A DNA stretch of 64,000 nucleotides from Flavobacterium ustbae (GTDB lineage Bacteria > Bacteroidota > Bacteroidia > Flavobacteriales > Flavobacteriaceae). The position numbers and the translations under genes were made by a program. Where the stretch lies: the NCBI RefSeq assembly GCF_003946915.1, contig NZ_RPOC01000002.1, positions 346,915-410,914 on the forward strand. Direction: 5' to 3'. Each line of letters starts with the position of its first letter. The stretch's first letter is position 1. Shown here piece by piece: positions 18,296-27,683 of this stretch. Under the pieces are notes generated by a model. It was given only the letters and a program-made list of their open reading frames with translations, searched no databases and was not told the DNA's origin.

Positions 18296-19666
18296 ATGAT
18301 TAGAATTTCAGTTTTATTTTTAGCTTTTACTTTTTTTAGCTGTGGATCGAATGCTGATAAGGGGAAAGAAAATGCGGAGGAAAATACTTCTGGCGTTACT
18401 GTATTAAATGATGAAGAGCTTTTGGATGCTGTTCAAAAACAAACTTTTAAATACTTCTGGGATTATGCAGAACCAAATTCTGGATTAGCCAGAGAACGTT
18501 ATCATCCAGATGGAGTTTATCCTGAAAACGATGCCAATATTGTAACAACTGGAGGTTCTGGATTTGGACTTATGACCTTAATAGCTGGAATAGATAGGGG
18601 TTATGTTTCTAAAGAAGAAGGTCTAAAAAGATTGGATAAAATTGCAGATTTCCTTGCAAAAGCAGATCGCTTTCATGGAGCATGGTCACACTGGATTGAC
18701 GGAAATACCGGAAAAGTAAAACCTTTTGGTACTAAAGATAATGGTGGAGATTTGGTCGAAACATCATTTTTAGTTTCAGGATTTATTACGGTTCGAGAAT
18801 ATCTTAAAACAGGTAATGAAAATGAGAAAGCCGTAGCGGCAAAGTACGATGCACTTTGGAAAGGTGTGGATTGGCAGTGGTATACCAATAACAAAAATGT
18901 ATTGTATTGGCATTGGTCTCCTAATTATGCATGGCAGATGAATTTTCCTTTAGAGGGATACAATGAATGTTTAATTACCTATATTTTGGCAGCATCATCG
19001 CCAACACATACCATTGATGCTAAAGCGTATCATGAAGGATGGGCAAGAAGTGGCGATATAGTGACTTCAAATACAAAATATGATCTTCCACTTATTTTAA
19101 AACATAATGGAGCTGCTGAATTTGGCGGACCATTATTCTGGGCACACTATTCTTATGTAGGATTAGATCCAAATCAATTAACGGATAAATATGCTAATTA
19201 TTGGGATTTGAATGTTAATCAGACAAAAATCAATTATAAGTATTGTGTAGAAAATCCAAAAAATGGTTACAGTGCAGATTATTGGGGATTGAGCGCTTCT
19301 TATTCTAGAAATCCTGATGGGTCTATCGGATACAATGCACACATGCCAAGCAATGATCAAGGTGTTATGTCTCCAACTGCCGCAATAAGCTCGATTGTTT
19401 ATACACCAAAAGAATCTATGGCTGTGATTCGTAATTTATATCAGAATCACAAAGCAGAGACATGGGGGAATGCTGGTTTTTATGACGCTTTGAGTTTACA
19501 AAATAAATGGGTTGCAAAGCGTTATTTAGCAATCGATCAAGGACCAGAAGTAGTGATGATTGAAAATTACAGAACAGGTTTATTATGGAAATTATTCATG
19601 AATGCACCAGAAGTAAAACAAGGCCTAACAAAGCTTGGATTTAAATCTGGAAAATACGGAATCTAA
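18296..19666 (+). CDS. GH144-like (PF10091 glycoamylase-type) beta-glucanase lipoprotein
   Basis: A 456-residue lipoprotein (signal LFLAFTFFSCGSN, lipid on the Cys). After an acidic linker the mature part starts ELLDAVQKQTFKYFWDYAEP and contains TTGGSGFGLMTLIAGIDRG, GDLVETSFL, FPLEGYNECLITYILAASSP and WGLSASYSRNP, typical of the PF10091 (alpha/alpha)6-barrel family. Characterised members with this stand-alone architecture form GH144 and are endo-beta-1,2-glucanases. It sits between susD and a GH3 gene, so it probably cuts a long glucan at the surface or in the periplasm into pieces for the beta-glucosidase. Activity on beta-1,2-linkages is inferred from the family, not shown by the sequence. 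Confidence 0.85.
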   Translation: MIRISVLFLAFTFFSCGSNADKGKENAEENTSGVTVLNDEELLDAVQKQTFKYFWDYAEPNSGLARERYHPDGVYPENDANIVTTGGSGFGLMTLIAGIDRGYVSKEEGLKRLDKIADFLAKADRFHGAWSHWIDGNTGKVKPFGTKDNGGDLVETSFLVSGFITVREYLKTGNENEKAVAAKYDALWKGVDWQWYTNNKNVLYWHWSPNYAWQMNFPLEGYNECLITYILAASSPTHTIDAKAYHEGWARSGDIVTSNTKYDLPLILKHNGAAEFGGPLFWAHYSYVGLDPNQLTDKYANYWDLNVNQTKINYKYCVENPKNGYSADYWGLSASYSRNPDGSIGYNAHMPSNDQGVMSPTAAISSIVYTPKESMAVIRNLYQNHKAETWGNAGFYDALSLQNKWVAKRYLAIDQGPEVVMIENYRTGLLWKLFMNAPEVKQGLTKLGFKSGKYGI

Positions 19667-19672
19667 GTTTCT

Positions 19673-20386
19673 ATGAAGAATAAATTAGCCTTTATATTTC
19701 TGTTAGTTTCTATAGTTGTTTTTGGACAAAGTGAAACAACTGGAAAAATTAATACAGTTATAATGTCTAAATATGAATTGGGATATGTTTTGCATCGTCC
19801 GGTAAATGTTAAAGAGAAAAAGCCATTAATCGTTTTTATTTCAGGAGATGGAGAGAAAGGAACCGACCTTGAAAAAGTAAAAATTAATGGCCCTTTAAAA
19901 TATTTGAAGACACACCAATTAGACGCTTATGTTTTGGCTCCACAATGTAAGGAAGACGAAAATTGGGATATAGAATCAATCTATCAGCTGATTGTAAAAA
20001 TTCAGAAAGAAAATAAAATTGATTCAGAAAGAATTTATGTTACTGGTTTGAGCTCAGGAGGATGGGCTTCTTGGAATTTGGCTTTTGCACATCCAGATCT
20101 ATTTGCCGCAAACGTACCTGTAGCTGGCTTTGTAGATTTGATTCAGTTAGAAAAAACTTGTGAAATAGCCAATATTCCAACCAGAATTTACCACGGACTA
20201 TTAGATGATGTGGTTAATGTAAATTATGCAATTTCGATTTATAAAGAATTGAAAAAATGTAATGCCAAAGATGTAAAGCTGACCATTTTTGATGATGCAA
20301 ATCATGATAGCTGGACGAGAGTTTATGATAATGGAGAAATCTACGATTGGATGTTGCAGCAGAAGAAAACGAATACAAACAAATAA
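19673..20386 (+). CDS. secreted alpha/beta-hydrolase (esterase/phospholipase-like)
   Basis: A 237-residue protein with a signal peptide ending FGQ (residue 19). The alpha/beta-hydrolase nucleophile elbow is GLSSG with Ser127. The probable acid is Asp178 or Asp179 (YHGLLDDVV) and the base His211 (DDANHDSW), so the triad is complete. It resembles dienelactone hydrolase, CE1 and phospholipase/carboxylesterase families. It starts six bases after the glucanase stop and ends 10 bases before the GH3 gene, so it belongs to the glucan operon. Removing an acyl group such as succinate or acetate from the glycan is the most natural role, but this is inferred. Confidence 0.8.
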   Translation: MKNKLAFIFLLVSIVVFGQSETTGKINTVIMSKYELGYVLHRPVNVKEKKPLIVFISGDGEKGTDLEKVKINGPLKYLKTHQLDAYVLAPQCKEDENWDIESIYQLIVKIQKENKIDSERIYVTGLSSGGWASWNLAFAHPDLFAANVPVAGFVDLIQLEKTCEIANIPTRIYHGLLDDVVNVNYAISIYKELKKCNAKDVKLTIFDDANHDSWTRVYDNGEIYDWMLQQKKTNTNK

Positions 20387-20396
20387 ATAGAAGAGA

Positions 20397-22697
20397 ATGA
20401 AAAACAAATTAGTCTTACTTTTTTTAGGATGCGCTGTTTTGGGTTATGCTCAAAAAAAGCCAGCTAAAAATACAGTGAAAATTAAACCAAAGTCTGAATT
20501 TGTGGCGGAGTTATTGTCAAAAATGACTTTAGACGAGAAATTGGGCCAGTTAAACCTACCTACATCTGGTGATATTACCACAGGCCAGGGAAACAGCTCA
20601 AATGTGGCAAAAAACATTGCTGAAGGAAAAGTAGGCGGTTTGTTCAACATCAAATCAGTTCAAAAAATTAAAGAAGTGCAGAAAATTGCGGTTGAGAAAA
20701 GCCGTTTGAAAATTCCGTTGCTTTTTGGTATGGACGTTATTCATGGTTACGAAACAACGTTTCCAATTCCGCTAGGATTATCTTGTACTTGGGATATGGG
20801 CTTAATCGAAAGAAGTGCTCAAATTGCAGCTAAAGAAGCAAGTGCAGATGGAATTAACTGGACATTCTCTCCAATGGTAGACGTTTCTCGCGATCCAAGA
20901 TGGGGAAGAGTTTCTGAAGGTTCAGGAGAAGATCCATATTTAGGAAGCCAGATTGCAAAAGCAATGGTAAACGGTTACCAACAGCATGACCTTTCTAAAA
21001 ATAATTCAATTTTAGCGTGCGTTAAACACTTCGCTTTATATGGAGCTCCAGAAGGCGGACGTGACTACAATACTGTAGATATGAGCCACATCAGAATGTT
21101 TAACGATTATTTCCCTCCGTACAAAGCAGCTGTAGATGCTGGCGTAGGTTCTGTAATGGCATCTTTCAACGAAGTTGATGGAATTCCTGCAACAGGAAAC
21201 AAATGGTTAATGACAGATGTTTTAAGAAAACAATGGGGTTTCAAAGGATTTGTAGTAACAGATTATACAGGTATTCCTGAAATGATTCCTCACGGAATGG
21301 GAGATCTTCAAGATGTTTCGGCTTTAGCTTTAAATGCTGGTGTTGAAATGGATATGGTTGGAGAAGGTTTCTTAACAACTTTGAAAAAATCTTTGGATGA
21401 AGGAAGAGTAAAAATCGAGACAATTGACAATGCTGTAAAACTTATTTTAGAAGCAAAATACGATTTAGGATTATTCCAAGATCCATATAAATATTGTGAT
21501 GAAAAAAGAGCTAAAACTGAAATATTTACAACAGATAGCAGAAAAGAAGCACGTAGTATTGCAGCACAATCTTTAGTATTATTAAAAAATCAAAACCAAC
21601 TTTTACCGCTTAAAAAATCGGGAACAATTGGTTTAATTGGCCCATTGGCAGATGCTAAAGAAAACATGCCAGGAACTTGGTCTGTAGCAACAAAAATGGA
21701 AAATGCCGTTTCATTATTGAGAGGTATTAAAGAAGTTGCTGGAGCAGGAACTAAAGTTTTGTATGCTAAAGGAAGCAATTTAGATTACGATGAAACTTTT
21801 GAAACAAACGCTACAATGTTTGGAAAAACATTACACCGTGATGCGCGTACAAAAGAAGAATTATTGGCAGAAGCTTTAAAAGTAGCAGAGCAATCAGATG
21901 TAATTGTGGCGGCTTTAGGAGAATCTGCTGAAATGAGCGGAGAATCAAGCAGTCGTACGAATTTAGAAATTCCTCAAGCGCAAAAAGATTTATTAAATGC
22001 TTTATTAAAGACAGGAAAACCAGTTGTTGTAGTATTATTTGACGGACGTCCGTTAGTGATTACTGATGAAGAAAAAACAGTTCCTGCTATTTTAAATGCA
22101 TGGTTCGCTGGTACAGAAGCAGGTTATGCTATTGCTGATGTTTTATTTGGAGATGTAAATCCTTCTGGAAAATTAACTTCAACTTTCCCAAGAAGTGTTG
22201 GACAATTGCCAATTTATTACGCACACAAAAATACAGGAAGACCGCTTGCGAATACAGAAGGAAAATTCGAAAAATTTAGATCAAATTATATTGACGAAAG
22301 AAACGAGCCTTTATTCCCATTCGGATTTGGTTTAAGTTACACCACTTTTGATTATTCAAACCTGAAAATTTCTTCAGATAAAATGAATCCTTCTGGAAAA
22401 TTGAAAGTAACAGTTGATGTAGCGAACACTGGAAATTTTGACGGAAAAGAAACCGTTCAATTATACATTAGAGATTTAGTTGGTTCTGTAACACGACCAG
22501 TTAGAGAATTAAAAGGTTTCCAAAAAATAGCTCTTAAAAAAGGAGAAAAACAAACAGTAAGTTTTGATATTACTGTTGAAGATTTAAAATTTTATAACTC
22601 TGATTTACAATTTGTAGCAGAGCCTGGACAGTTTGATATTTTCGTTGGAGGAAATTCAAATGCCGATAAGAAAGTTAGTTTTGAGTTAACTAAATAG
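20397..22697 (+). CDS. glycoside hydrolase family 3 beta-glucosidase
   Basis: A 766-residue secreted GH3 enzyme of BglX type. A signal peptide ends LGYAQ. The N-terminal TIM barrel shows LLFGMDVIHGYETTFPIPLG, DVSRDPRWGRVSEGSGEDPY, ACVKHFALYGAPEGGRD and the nucleophile motif FVVTDYTG (Asp289). The second domain carries ALGESAEMSGESSSR, which supplies the acid/base in many members, and the C-terminus is a fibronectin-III-like domain (VTVDVANTGNFDGKETVQLY). It releases terminal glucose from beta-gluco-oligosaccharides, presumably in the periplasm. Length and domain order are complete. A terminator follows 20 bases after the stop. Confidence 0.95.
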   Translation: MKNKLVLLFLGCAVLGYAQKKPAKNTVKIKPKSEFVAELLSKMTLDEKLGQLNLPTSGDITTGQGNSSNVAKNIAEGKVGGLFNIKSVQKIKEVQKIAVEKSRLKIPLLFGMDVIHGYETTFPIPLGLSCTWDMGLIERSAQIAAKEASADGINWTFSPMVDVSRDPRWGRVSEGSGEDPYLGSQIAKAMVNGYQQHDLSKNNSILACVKHFALYGAPEGGRDYNTVDMSHIRMFNDYFPPYKAAVDAGVGSVMASFNEVDGIPATGNKWLMTDVLRKQWGFKGFVVTDYTGIPEMIPHGMGDLQDVSALALNAGVEMDMVGEGFLTTLKKSLDEGRVKIETIDNAVKLILEAKYDLGLFQDPYKYCDEKRAKTEIFTTDSRKEARSIAAQSLVLLKNQNQLLPLKKSGTIGLIGPLADAKENMPGTWSVATKMENAVSLLRGIKEVAGAGTKVLYAKGSNLDYDETFETNATMFGKTLHRDARTKEELLAEALKVAEQSDVIVAALGESAEMSGESSSRTNLEIPQAQKDLLNALLKTGKPVVVVLFDGRPLVITDEEKTVPAILNAWFAGTEAGYAIADVLFGDVNPSGKLTSTFPRSVGQLPIYYAHKNTGRPLANTEGKFEKFRSNYIDERNEPLFPFGFGLSYTTFDYSNLKISSDKMNPSGKLKVTVDVANTGNFDGKETVQLYIRDLVGSVTRPVRELKGFQKIALKKGEKQTVSFDITVEDLKFYNSDLQFVAEPGQFDIFVGGNSNADKKVSFELTK

Positions 22698-22716
22698 TTG
22701 GTTTATTGATTAGTGA

Positions 22717-22745
22717 AAAGCCCTTCTTTTGGAGGGCTTTTTTTC
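22717..22745 (+). terminator. rho-independent terminator after the GH3 gene
   Basis: AAGCCCTTC, short loop, GGAGGGCTT and eight Ts. It closes the susC-to-GH3 unit and lies upstream of the start chosen for the next gene. Confidence 0.8.
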
Positions 22746-22788
22746 TAAACTGAAGAGCCATTTTTGTAATTTTTTAACTACGATTATT

Positions 22789-23562
22789 ATGAATACTTTA
22801 AAAATATTTAGTGCAATATGTCTTATTGCTTTTTCATGCGCTAATGCACAAAAAAATGCAATTGTAGCACATCGCGGAGCTTGGAAAAAAAATAATCTGC
22901 CTGAAAATTCCATTGCAGCTTTAAGGCATGCAATAGATTTAAAATTGCCAGGATCAGAATTTGATGTTTGGAGAACGGCTGACGATTCGCTTGTAATTAA
23001 TCATGATGCGCATTACAATAAACTGCTTATAGAAGAAACGAATTATGCAGATTTGATAAAATTTAAACTTTCTAATGGAGAAAAAATTCCAACGCTTCAT
23101 GAATATATTTCAGAAGGAAAGCGAAATAACAAACATACGCTTTTGGTCTGCGAAATAAAACCTTCAGAAATTAGTAAAGAAAGAGGACAAAAAACAGCTG
23201 TCGCAGCAGTCGAAACCATTAAAAAATTAAAAGCCGATAGAAATACTTGCTACATTAGTTTTGATTATGATATTCTAAAAAAAATTAGATCTATAGATTC
23301 TAAAACTTCGTTGCAATATTTGGAGGGAAACAAATCTCCAAAAGAAGTAAAAGCAGATAAAATTAATGGGGTAGATTATCATTATTCTGTCTTTCAAAAA
23401 CATCCAGAATGGATAAAAGAAGCAAAGGATAACAAGATTATTCTAAATGCTTGGACTGTAAATGATGCCACAGTTATGGATTGGATTATTGCACATAAAT
23501 TCAACTACATCACCACAAACGAACCCGAACTTTTGAAGGAAAGAAAAGAGATTAAAAAGTAA
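22789..23562 (+). CDS. secreted glycerophosphodiester phosphodiesterase
   Basis: A 257-residue GDPD-family protein. The start at 22789 (MNTLKIFSAICLIAFSC) gives a clean signal sequence; the frame extends up to 22729, but that would begin inside the terminator. The signal ends ANAQ, and a lipidated Cys17 is also possible. Catalytic motifs are AHRGAW, LPENSIAA, SEFDVWRTADDSLVINHD and CEIKPS, the metal and general acid/base set of the family. These enzymes hydrolyse glycerophosphodiesters to sn-glycerol phosphate and an alcohol. It stands inside a glucan locus, followed 31 bases later by the GH43-like gene. It may remove phosphoglycerol from a substituted glucan; lipid head-group scavenging is the alternative. 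Confidence 0.88.
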   Translation: MNTLKIFSAICLIAFSCANAQKNAIVAHRGAWKKNNLPENSIAALRHAIDLKLPGSEFDVWRTADDSLVINHDAHYNKLLIEETNYADLIKFKLSNGEKIPTLHEYISEGKRNNKHTLLVCEIKPSEISKERGQKTAVAAVETIKKLKADRNTCYISFDYDILKKIRSIDSKTSLQYLEGNKSPKEVKADKINGVDYHYSVFQKHPEWIKEAKDNKIILNAWTVNDATVMDWIIAHKFNYITTNEPELLKERKEIKK

Positions 23563-23593
23563 ACTTCAAAAACTTAACTAAAGAAATCTAGCC

Positions 23594-25513
23594 ATGAAGG
23601 ATATATTTAAACAAATTAAGCCATTTTTACTGCTTTCAATGATTTTAGGAAGCAGTCTTATGGCACAAAATTCTGGTAAAACAGAATGGTTTGATCCTAG
23701 CAAACCAGCTACAACGTATTGTAATCCGATCAATATTGGATACAATTATACCACATTCAATCATAACAGAATTCCAGAATCGCGCCGTTCAAGCGCCGAT
23801 CCGGTAATTATTACTTACAAAGGCGAATATTATTTATTTGCAACCAATCAGGCTGGTTTCTTTTGGAGTAAAGATATGTCGGATTGGAATTTCGTTTACG
23901 GAAGTTTTCAAAGACAGCCAGGCGACGACGATCAGTGCGCTCCTGCAGCTTGGGTTGTAAATGATACATTATTTTATGTAGGTTCAACTTGGAGAAGAGA
24001 TCATCCAATCTGGAAAACAGCCGATCCAAAATCGGGAAGATGGACACGCCACGTTGACAAAGCAATGTTGCCAACTTGGGATCCAGCGATTTTTCAGGAT
24101 GACGATAAAAAAGTATACATGTACTACGGTTCAAGCGGAAAATTGCCTCTTGTAGGTGTTGAGGTTGATTATAATACCTGGCTTCCAAAAGGGAATCAAG
24201 CCGATTATGCAGAATTATACAAAGCGACTGAAGTTGAGGACATTCAAAAAGTTTACGGACAAGTTAAGGAAGTGGCGATTCTAGATCCTTCAGCACATGG
24301 ATGGGAACGTTTTGGGCCAAACAATGATATGGAGCCTGCGCCTTGGGGGAATTTTATTGAAGGAGCATGGATGACCAAACACAACGGAAAATATTATATG
24401 CAATATGGCGCGCCGGCTACAGAATTTAAAGGTTATGCAAATGGAGTTCATGTGGGAGATAATCCGTTAGGGCCATTTACATATCAAAAACACAATCCGA
24501 TGTCTTACAAACCAGGTGGATTTGTAATTGGAGCTGGACATGGAAATACTTTTGCAGATAATTATGGTAACTATTGGAACACAGGAACGTGTAAAATTTC
24601 TATAAAAGACCGTTTTGAGCGTCGTATTGATATGTTTCCTGCAGGATTCGACAAAGATGATGTCATGTATTCTATTACAGCTTATGGAGATTTCCCGATT
24701 GTATTGCCTACAAGCCAGCGCGATCAGACCAAAGGCGCTTCATCTGGATGGATGCTGCTTTCGTATAAAAAACCAGTTACAGTTTCTTCTTCTGAAGAAT
24801 GTATGGAAGTAGAAACGCACAGAATGGATCATGGCGGTAAAAAAGTCTATGAAAAATTCTGTTATGGGCCTGAAAATCTTACAGATGAAAATATTCAAAC
24901 CTATTGGTCTGCCAAAACTAGCAATCCAGGAGAATGGCTTCAAATGGATTTAGGAAGACCAATGGAAATTAATGCGCTTCAAATCAATTATGCTGACCAT
25001 AAAGCAACGCAGTTTAACAAAGCAATGGATATTTATTATCAATACAAAATTTTTATGTCTGATGATGCTCAAAATTGGACTTTGGTTGTAGATAAATCTA
25101 AAAACGATAAAGATGCACCTCACGATTATGTAGAGCTTTCAAAACCGTTTAAAGCGCGTTACATTAAAATGGAAAATATTCATAATGCATCGGGATTATT
25201 TGCGATTTCAGATTTCAGAGTTTTCGGAAACGGATTGGCAGCAAAACCCAAAGCAGTTAATTCTTTCAAAGTAGACAGAAACAAAACAGATTCTAGAAAT
25301 GCTATGATTTCGTGGAAAAAGCAAACGGATGCTATTGGATATAATATTTATTACGGAATTGCTTCAGACAAATTATACAACAGCATTATGGTTTATGGTG
25401 ACAGTACCTATGACTTTAGAGGTTTGGACAGAGACACAAAATATTATTTTACAATTGAACCTTTTAATGAAAATGGAATCGGAACAAAAAATAAGATTAT
25501 CGAAGTAAAATAA
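23594..25513 (+). CDS. GH43-like five-bladed propeller protein with discoidin and FN3 domains
   Basis: A 639-residue secreted protein (signal LLLSMILGSSLMAQ). Residues about 50-360 resemble the GH43/GH117 five-bladed beta-propeller: SSADPVIITYKGEYYLFAT with the catalytic-base Asp, TWDPAIFQDDDKKVYMYYGS, and FIEGAWMTKHNGKYYMQYG with the acid Glu. A coagulation-factor 5/8 (discoidin) sugar-binding domain covers about 398-545 (DENIQTYWSAKTSNPGEWLQ), and a fibronectin type III domain completes the C-terminus. GH43 members attack furanoside or xyloside linkages, so substrate and link to the upstream glucan are unclear. It follows the phosphodiesterase gene by 31 bases and is closed by a terminator at 25534. 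Confidence 0.82.
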   Translation: MKDIFKQIKPFLLLSMILGSSLMAQNSGKTEWFDPSKPATTYCNPINIGYNYTTFNHNRIPESRRSSADPVIITYKGEYYLFATNQAGFFWSKDMSDWNFVYGSFQRQPGDDDQCAPAAWVVNDTLFYVGSTWRRDHPIWKTADPKSGRWTRHVDKAMLPTWDPAIFQDDDKKVYMYYGSSGKLPLVGVEVDYNTWLPKGNQADYAELYKATEVEDIQKVYGQVKEVAILDPSAHGWERFGPNNDMEPAPWGNFIEGAWMTKHNGKYYMQYGAPATEFKGYANGVHVGDNPLGPFTYQKHNPMSYKPGGFVIGAGHGNTFADNYGNYWNTGTCKISIKDRFERRIDMFPAGFDKDDVMYSITAYGDFPIVLPTSQRDQTKGASSGWMLLSYKKPVTVSSSEECMEVETHRMDHGGKKVYEKFCYGPENLTDENIQTYWSAKTSNPGEWLQMDLGRPMEINALQINYADHKATQFNKAMDIYYQYKIFMSDDAQNWTLVVDKSKNDKDAPHDYVELSKPFKARYIKMENIHNASGLFAISDFRVFGNGLAAKPKAVNSFKVDRNKTDSRNAMISWKKQTDAIGYNIYYGIASDKLYNSIMVYGDSTYDFRGLDRDTKYYFTIEPFNENGIGTKNKIIEVK

Positions 25514-25533
25514 TTTTTTATTATAGAATATGT

Positions 25534-25581
25534 AAAAGCTCCAATTGCAAATTAAAGAATTTGCAATTGGAGCTTTTTTTT
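25534..25581 (+). terminator. rho-independent terminator after the GH43-like gene
   Basis: A 20-bp perfect stem (AAAAGCTCCAATTGCAAATT, loop AAAG, then the complement) followed by Ts. It marks the right boundary of the utilisation locus. Confidence 0.9.
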
Positions 25582-25678
25582 GAGAAATGGTTAGGAAAAA
25601 AGCCTGAGAACTGTCAATAATTTTGTTCCTTTGCCAATATGCTATTGGCTTATTAAACTCCAAATTACTACAAAAACT

Positions 25679-27070
25679 ATGAAAAAAACGATTCTTTTAA
25701 CTGCTTTAGTTTTAAACGGATTGACATCTTTTGCACAGTCAAATGATGAGAAAAACATCAAATTATTTTACAAAAAAGCTTTAACCGAAGCAAAATGTTA
25801 TACTTGGTTAGAATATCTATCTAATGATATCGGAGCTCGTTTATCTGGATCTAAAGGTGCAGAGCAAGCAGTAGATTATACCAAAAGACAATTGGAAAGT
25901 TTAGGACTTGACAAAGTTTATTTGCAAGAAGTTATGGTGCCTCACTGGGTTAGAGGAGAAAAAGAAACAGCCTATATCCTTGACGGAAAAGTAAAAACTA
26001 CTGTGCCTATTTGTGCCTTGGGAGGTTCTGTTGCAACACCCAAAACGGGTCTTACAGCAGAAATTATCGAAGTTCAAGGAATTAAAGAATTAGCAGAATT
26101 AGGAGCGGATAAAGTAAAAGGGAAAATTGTTTTCTACAATAGACCAATGAATCCAGAAAACATCGAAACTTTTACTTCTTACGGAGCTTGCGTTGACCAA
26201 AGATATGCAGGAGCAAAAGAAGCGGCAAAATTAGGAGCTGTAGGAACAATTGTTCGTTCTATGAATTTACGTCTGGATGATTTTCCTCATACAGGTGCAC
26301 AAAGTTACGGTGACTTGCCAAAAGAACAATATATTCCAACAGCGGCAATTAGTACAAATGGAGCAGAATTGTTGAGCAAATCTTTAAAAGTAAATCCAGC
26401 TTTAAAGTTTTATTTCAAACAATCTTGTGAGACTTTGCCAGACGCTTTGTCTTATAACGTAATTGGGGAATTGACAGGAAGTGTAACTCCAGAAAACATT
26501 ATGGTTGTTGGCGGGCACTTAGATTCTTGGGATTTAGCAGACGGTTCTCACGATGATGGAGCAGGAGTAGTGCAAAGTATGGAAGTAATTCGTATTTTGA
26601 AAAACTTAAACTACAAACCTAAAAATACGATTCGTGTGGTATTATTTATGAATGAAGAGAACGGCGGAAAAGGCGGCGCTAAATATGAAGAAGTTTCAAA
26701 ACAAAAGAAAGAGAATCATATTTTTGCACTAGAAAGCGATTCAGGAGGATTTTCTCCAAGAGGATTTTCAATTGAAGCCGATGATGCCAATTTGAAAAAA
26801 ATACAAGGTTACAAAGATCTTTTTGAGCCTTATTTGGTGCATAGTTTTACAATTGGACACGCAGGTTCAGATATTAGCCATTTAACATCTCAAGCTATTG
26901 TAAAGGCTGGTTTAAAACCAGATTCTCAGCGTTATTTCGATTATCACCACGCAGCAAACGATACTTTTGATGCTATCAATAAAAGAGAATTGGAGCTTGG
27001 TGCAGCAACAATGACTACATTAATGTATTTATTAGACCAAAACGGAATCGAAATCAAAAAAGCAAATTAG
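25679..27070 (+). CDS. secreted M28 family aminopeptidase with PA domain
   Basis: A 463-residue zinc peptidase. The frame opens at 25631, but the start at 25679 (MKKTILLTALVLNGLTSFAQ) gives a proper signal peptide. A protease-associated insert lies at about 110-260. The catalytic domain then shows GGHLDSWDLADGSHDDGAG (metal ligands His and Asp plus the bridging Asp), FMNEENGGKG (catalytic Glu and ligand) and HAGSDISHL. The family removes N-terminal amino acids from peptides; here it acts outside the cytoplasm. The small gene at 27080 follows by nine bases. It is separated from the glucan locus by a strong terminator. Confidence 0.92.
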   Translation: MKKTILLTALVLNGLTSFAQSNDEKNIKLFYKKALTEAKCYTWLEYLSNDIGARLSGSKGAEQAVDYTKRQLESLGLDKVYLQEVMVPHWVRGEKETAYILDGKVKTTVPICALGGSVATPKTGLTAEIIEVQGIKELAELGADKVKGKIVFYNRPMNPENIETFTSYGACVDQRYAGAKEAAKLGAVGTIVRSMNLRLDDFPHTGAQSYGDLPKEQYIPTAAISTNGAELLSKSLKVNPALKFYFKQSCETLPDALSYNVIGELTGSVTPENIMVVGGHLDSWDLADGSHDDGAGVVQSMEVIRILKNLNYKPKNTIRVVLFMNEENGGKGGAKYEEVSKQKKENHIFALESDSGGFSPRGFSIEADDANLKKIQGYKDLFEPYLVHSFTIGHAGSDISHLTSQAIVKAGLKPDSQRYFDYHHAANDTFDAINKRELELGAATMTTLMYLLDQNGIEIKKAN

Positions 27071-27079
27071 ATATATTTA

Positions 27080-27601
27080 ATGAAAGTAGCTTTAAAATTA
27101 ATTTTTTGTTTCTTTTTGAAACTGGGTTTCAGTCAGGAAAAATCTAAAGTTGATTTTGAAAAACTTTACGTTAGTGAAAAAAAATATTCAATGATGTTTA
27201 ATTCAAATTGGCATCTTCAAAGAACTGATTCCCTAGAAAATAAATTTATACTGTTAAATGAAAAACGTTCTTTGCAGGATAATTTTACAGAGAATATTGT
27301 TTTATTAATTAATAATTTAGGAGCGAATGTTAAGTCTAAAACAGTTAAGAAAATAATTGATCAAAGGATGAAGATCGCTCATGAAATTATTTCAAACAGA
27401 GAAGTAGTTAAAAATGGCATAAAAGGACAAGAGATTATTTACAAGGATTTATTATCTGATGGAAATTGGGCTACAATTCTTCAATACTTTTTTGTCAAGA
27501 ATAAGGATTTGTACATTCTCACCTTTTGTACTAAACCAGAAGAATTTCTAGACTATATGCCTTTTTATCAACAGTTTTATTTGAATTTTGATATAAGATA
27601 A
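27080..27601 (+). CDS. hypothetical secreted protein
   Basis: A 173-residue protein with a short signal sequence (MKVALKLIFCFFLKLGFSQ). No family is recognised. The mature part is charged, with aromatic residues spaced as in a small alpha/beta fold (SNWHLQRTDS, WATILQYFFVKNKDLYILTF), resembling PsbP/DUF-type lipoprotein domains only in general style. It starts nine bases after the M28 peptidase stop and shares its terminator, so it is probably the second gene of that transcript. Confidence 0.7.
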   Translation: MKVALKLIFCFFLKLGFSQEKSKVDFEKLYVSEKKYSMMFNSNWHLQRTDSLENKFILLNEKRSLQDNFTENIVLLINNLGANVKSKTVKKIIDQRMKIAHEIISNREVVKNGIKGQEIIYKDLLSDGNWATILQYFFVKNKDLYILTFCTKPEEFLDYMPFYQQFYLNFDIR

Positions 27602-27614
27602 AAAGTATAATTTG

Positions 27615-27650
27615 AAGCTGTTTTCATAAATTGAAAACAGCTTTTTTTTT
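27615..27650 (+). terminator. rho-independent terminator
   Basis: AAGCTGTTTTC, loop ATAAATT, GAAAACAGCTT and nine Ts, just after the hypothetical gene. Confidence 0.88.
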
Positions 27651-27653
27651 GAC

Positions 27654-27683
27654 TTTACTACTTCATAATTATGAAGTAGTAAA
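27654..27683. repeat. perfect 30-bp palindrome at a convergent gene junction
   Basis: TTTACTACTTCAT, AATT, then the exact complement. It overlaps the last codons and stop (27658-27660) of the minus-strand gene. Neither side has a T run, so it is not a typical terminator by itself. It may cap the 3' end of the minus transcript, or be a protein-binding site. Confidence 0.6.

Noticed and set aside
22729..22788. Upstream extension of the glycerophosphodiesterase frame to 22729
   Set aside because: The extension starts inside the GH3 terminator and would place 20 extra residues before a clear signal peptide.
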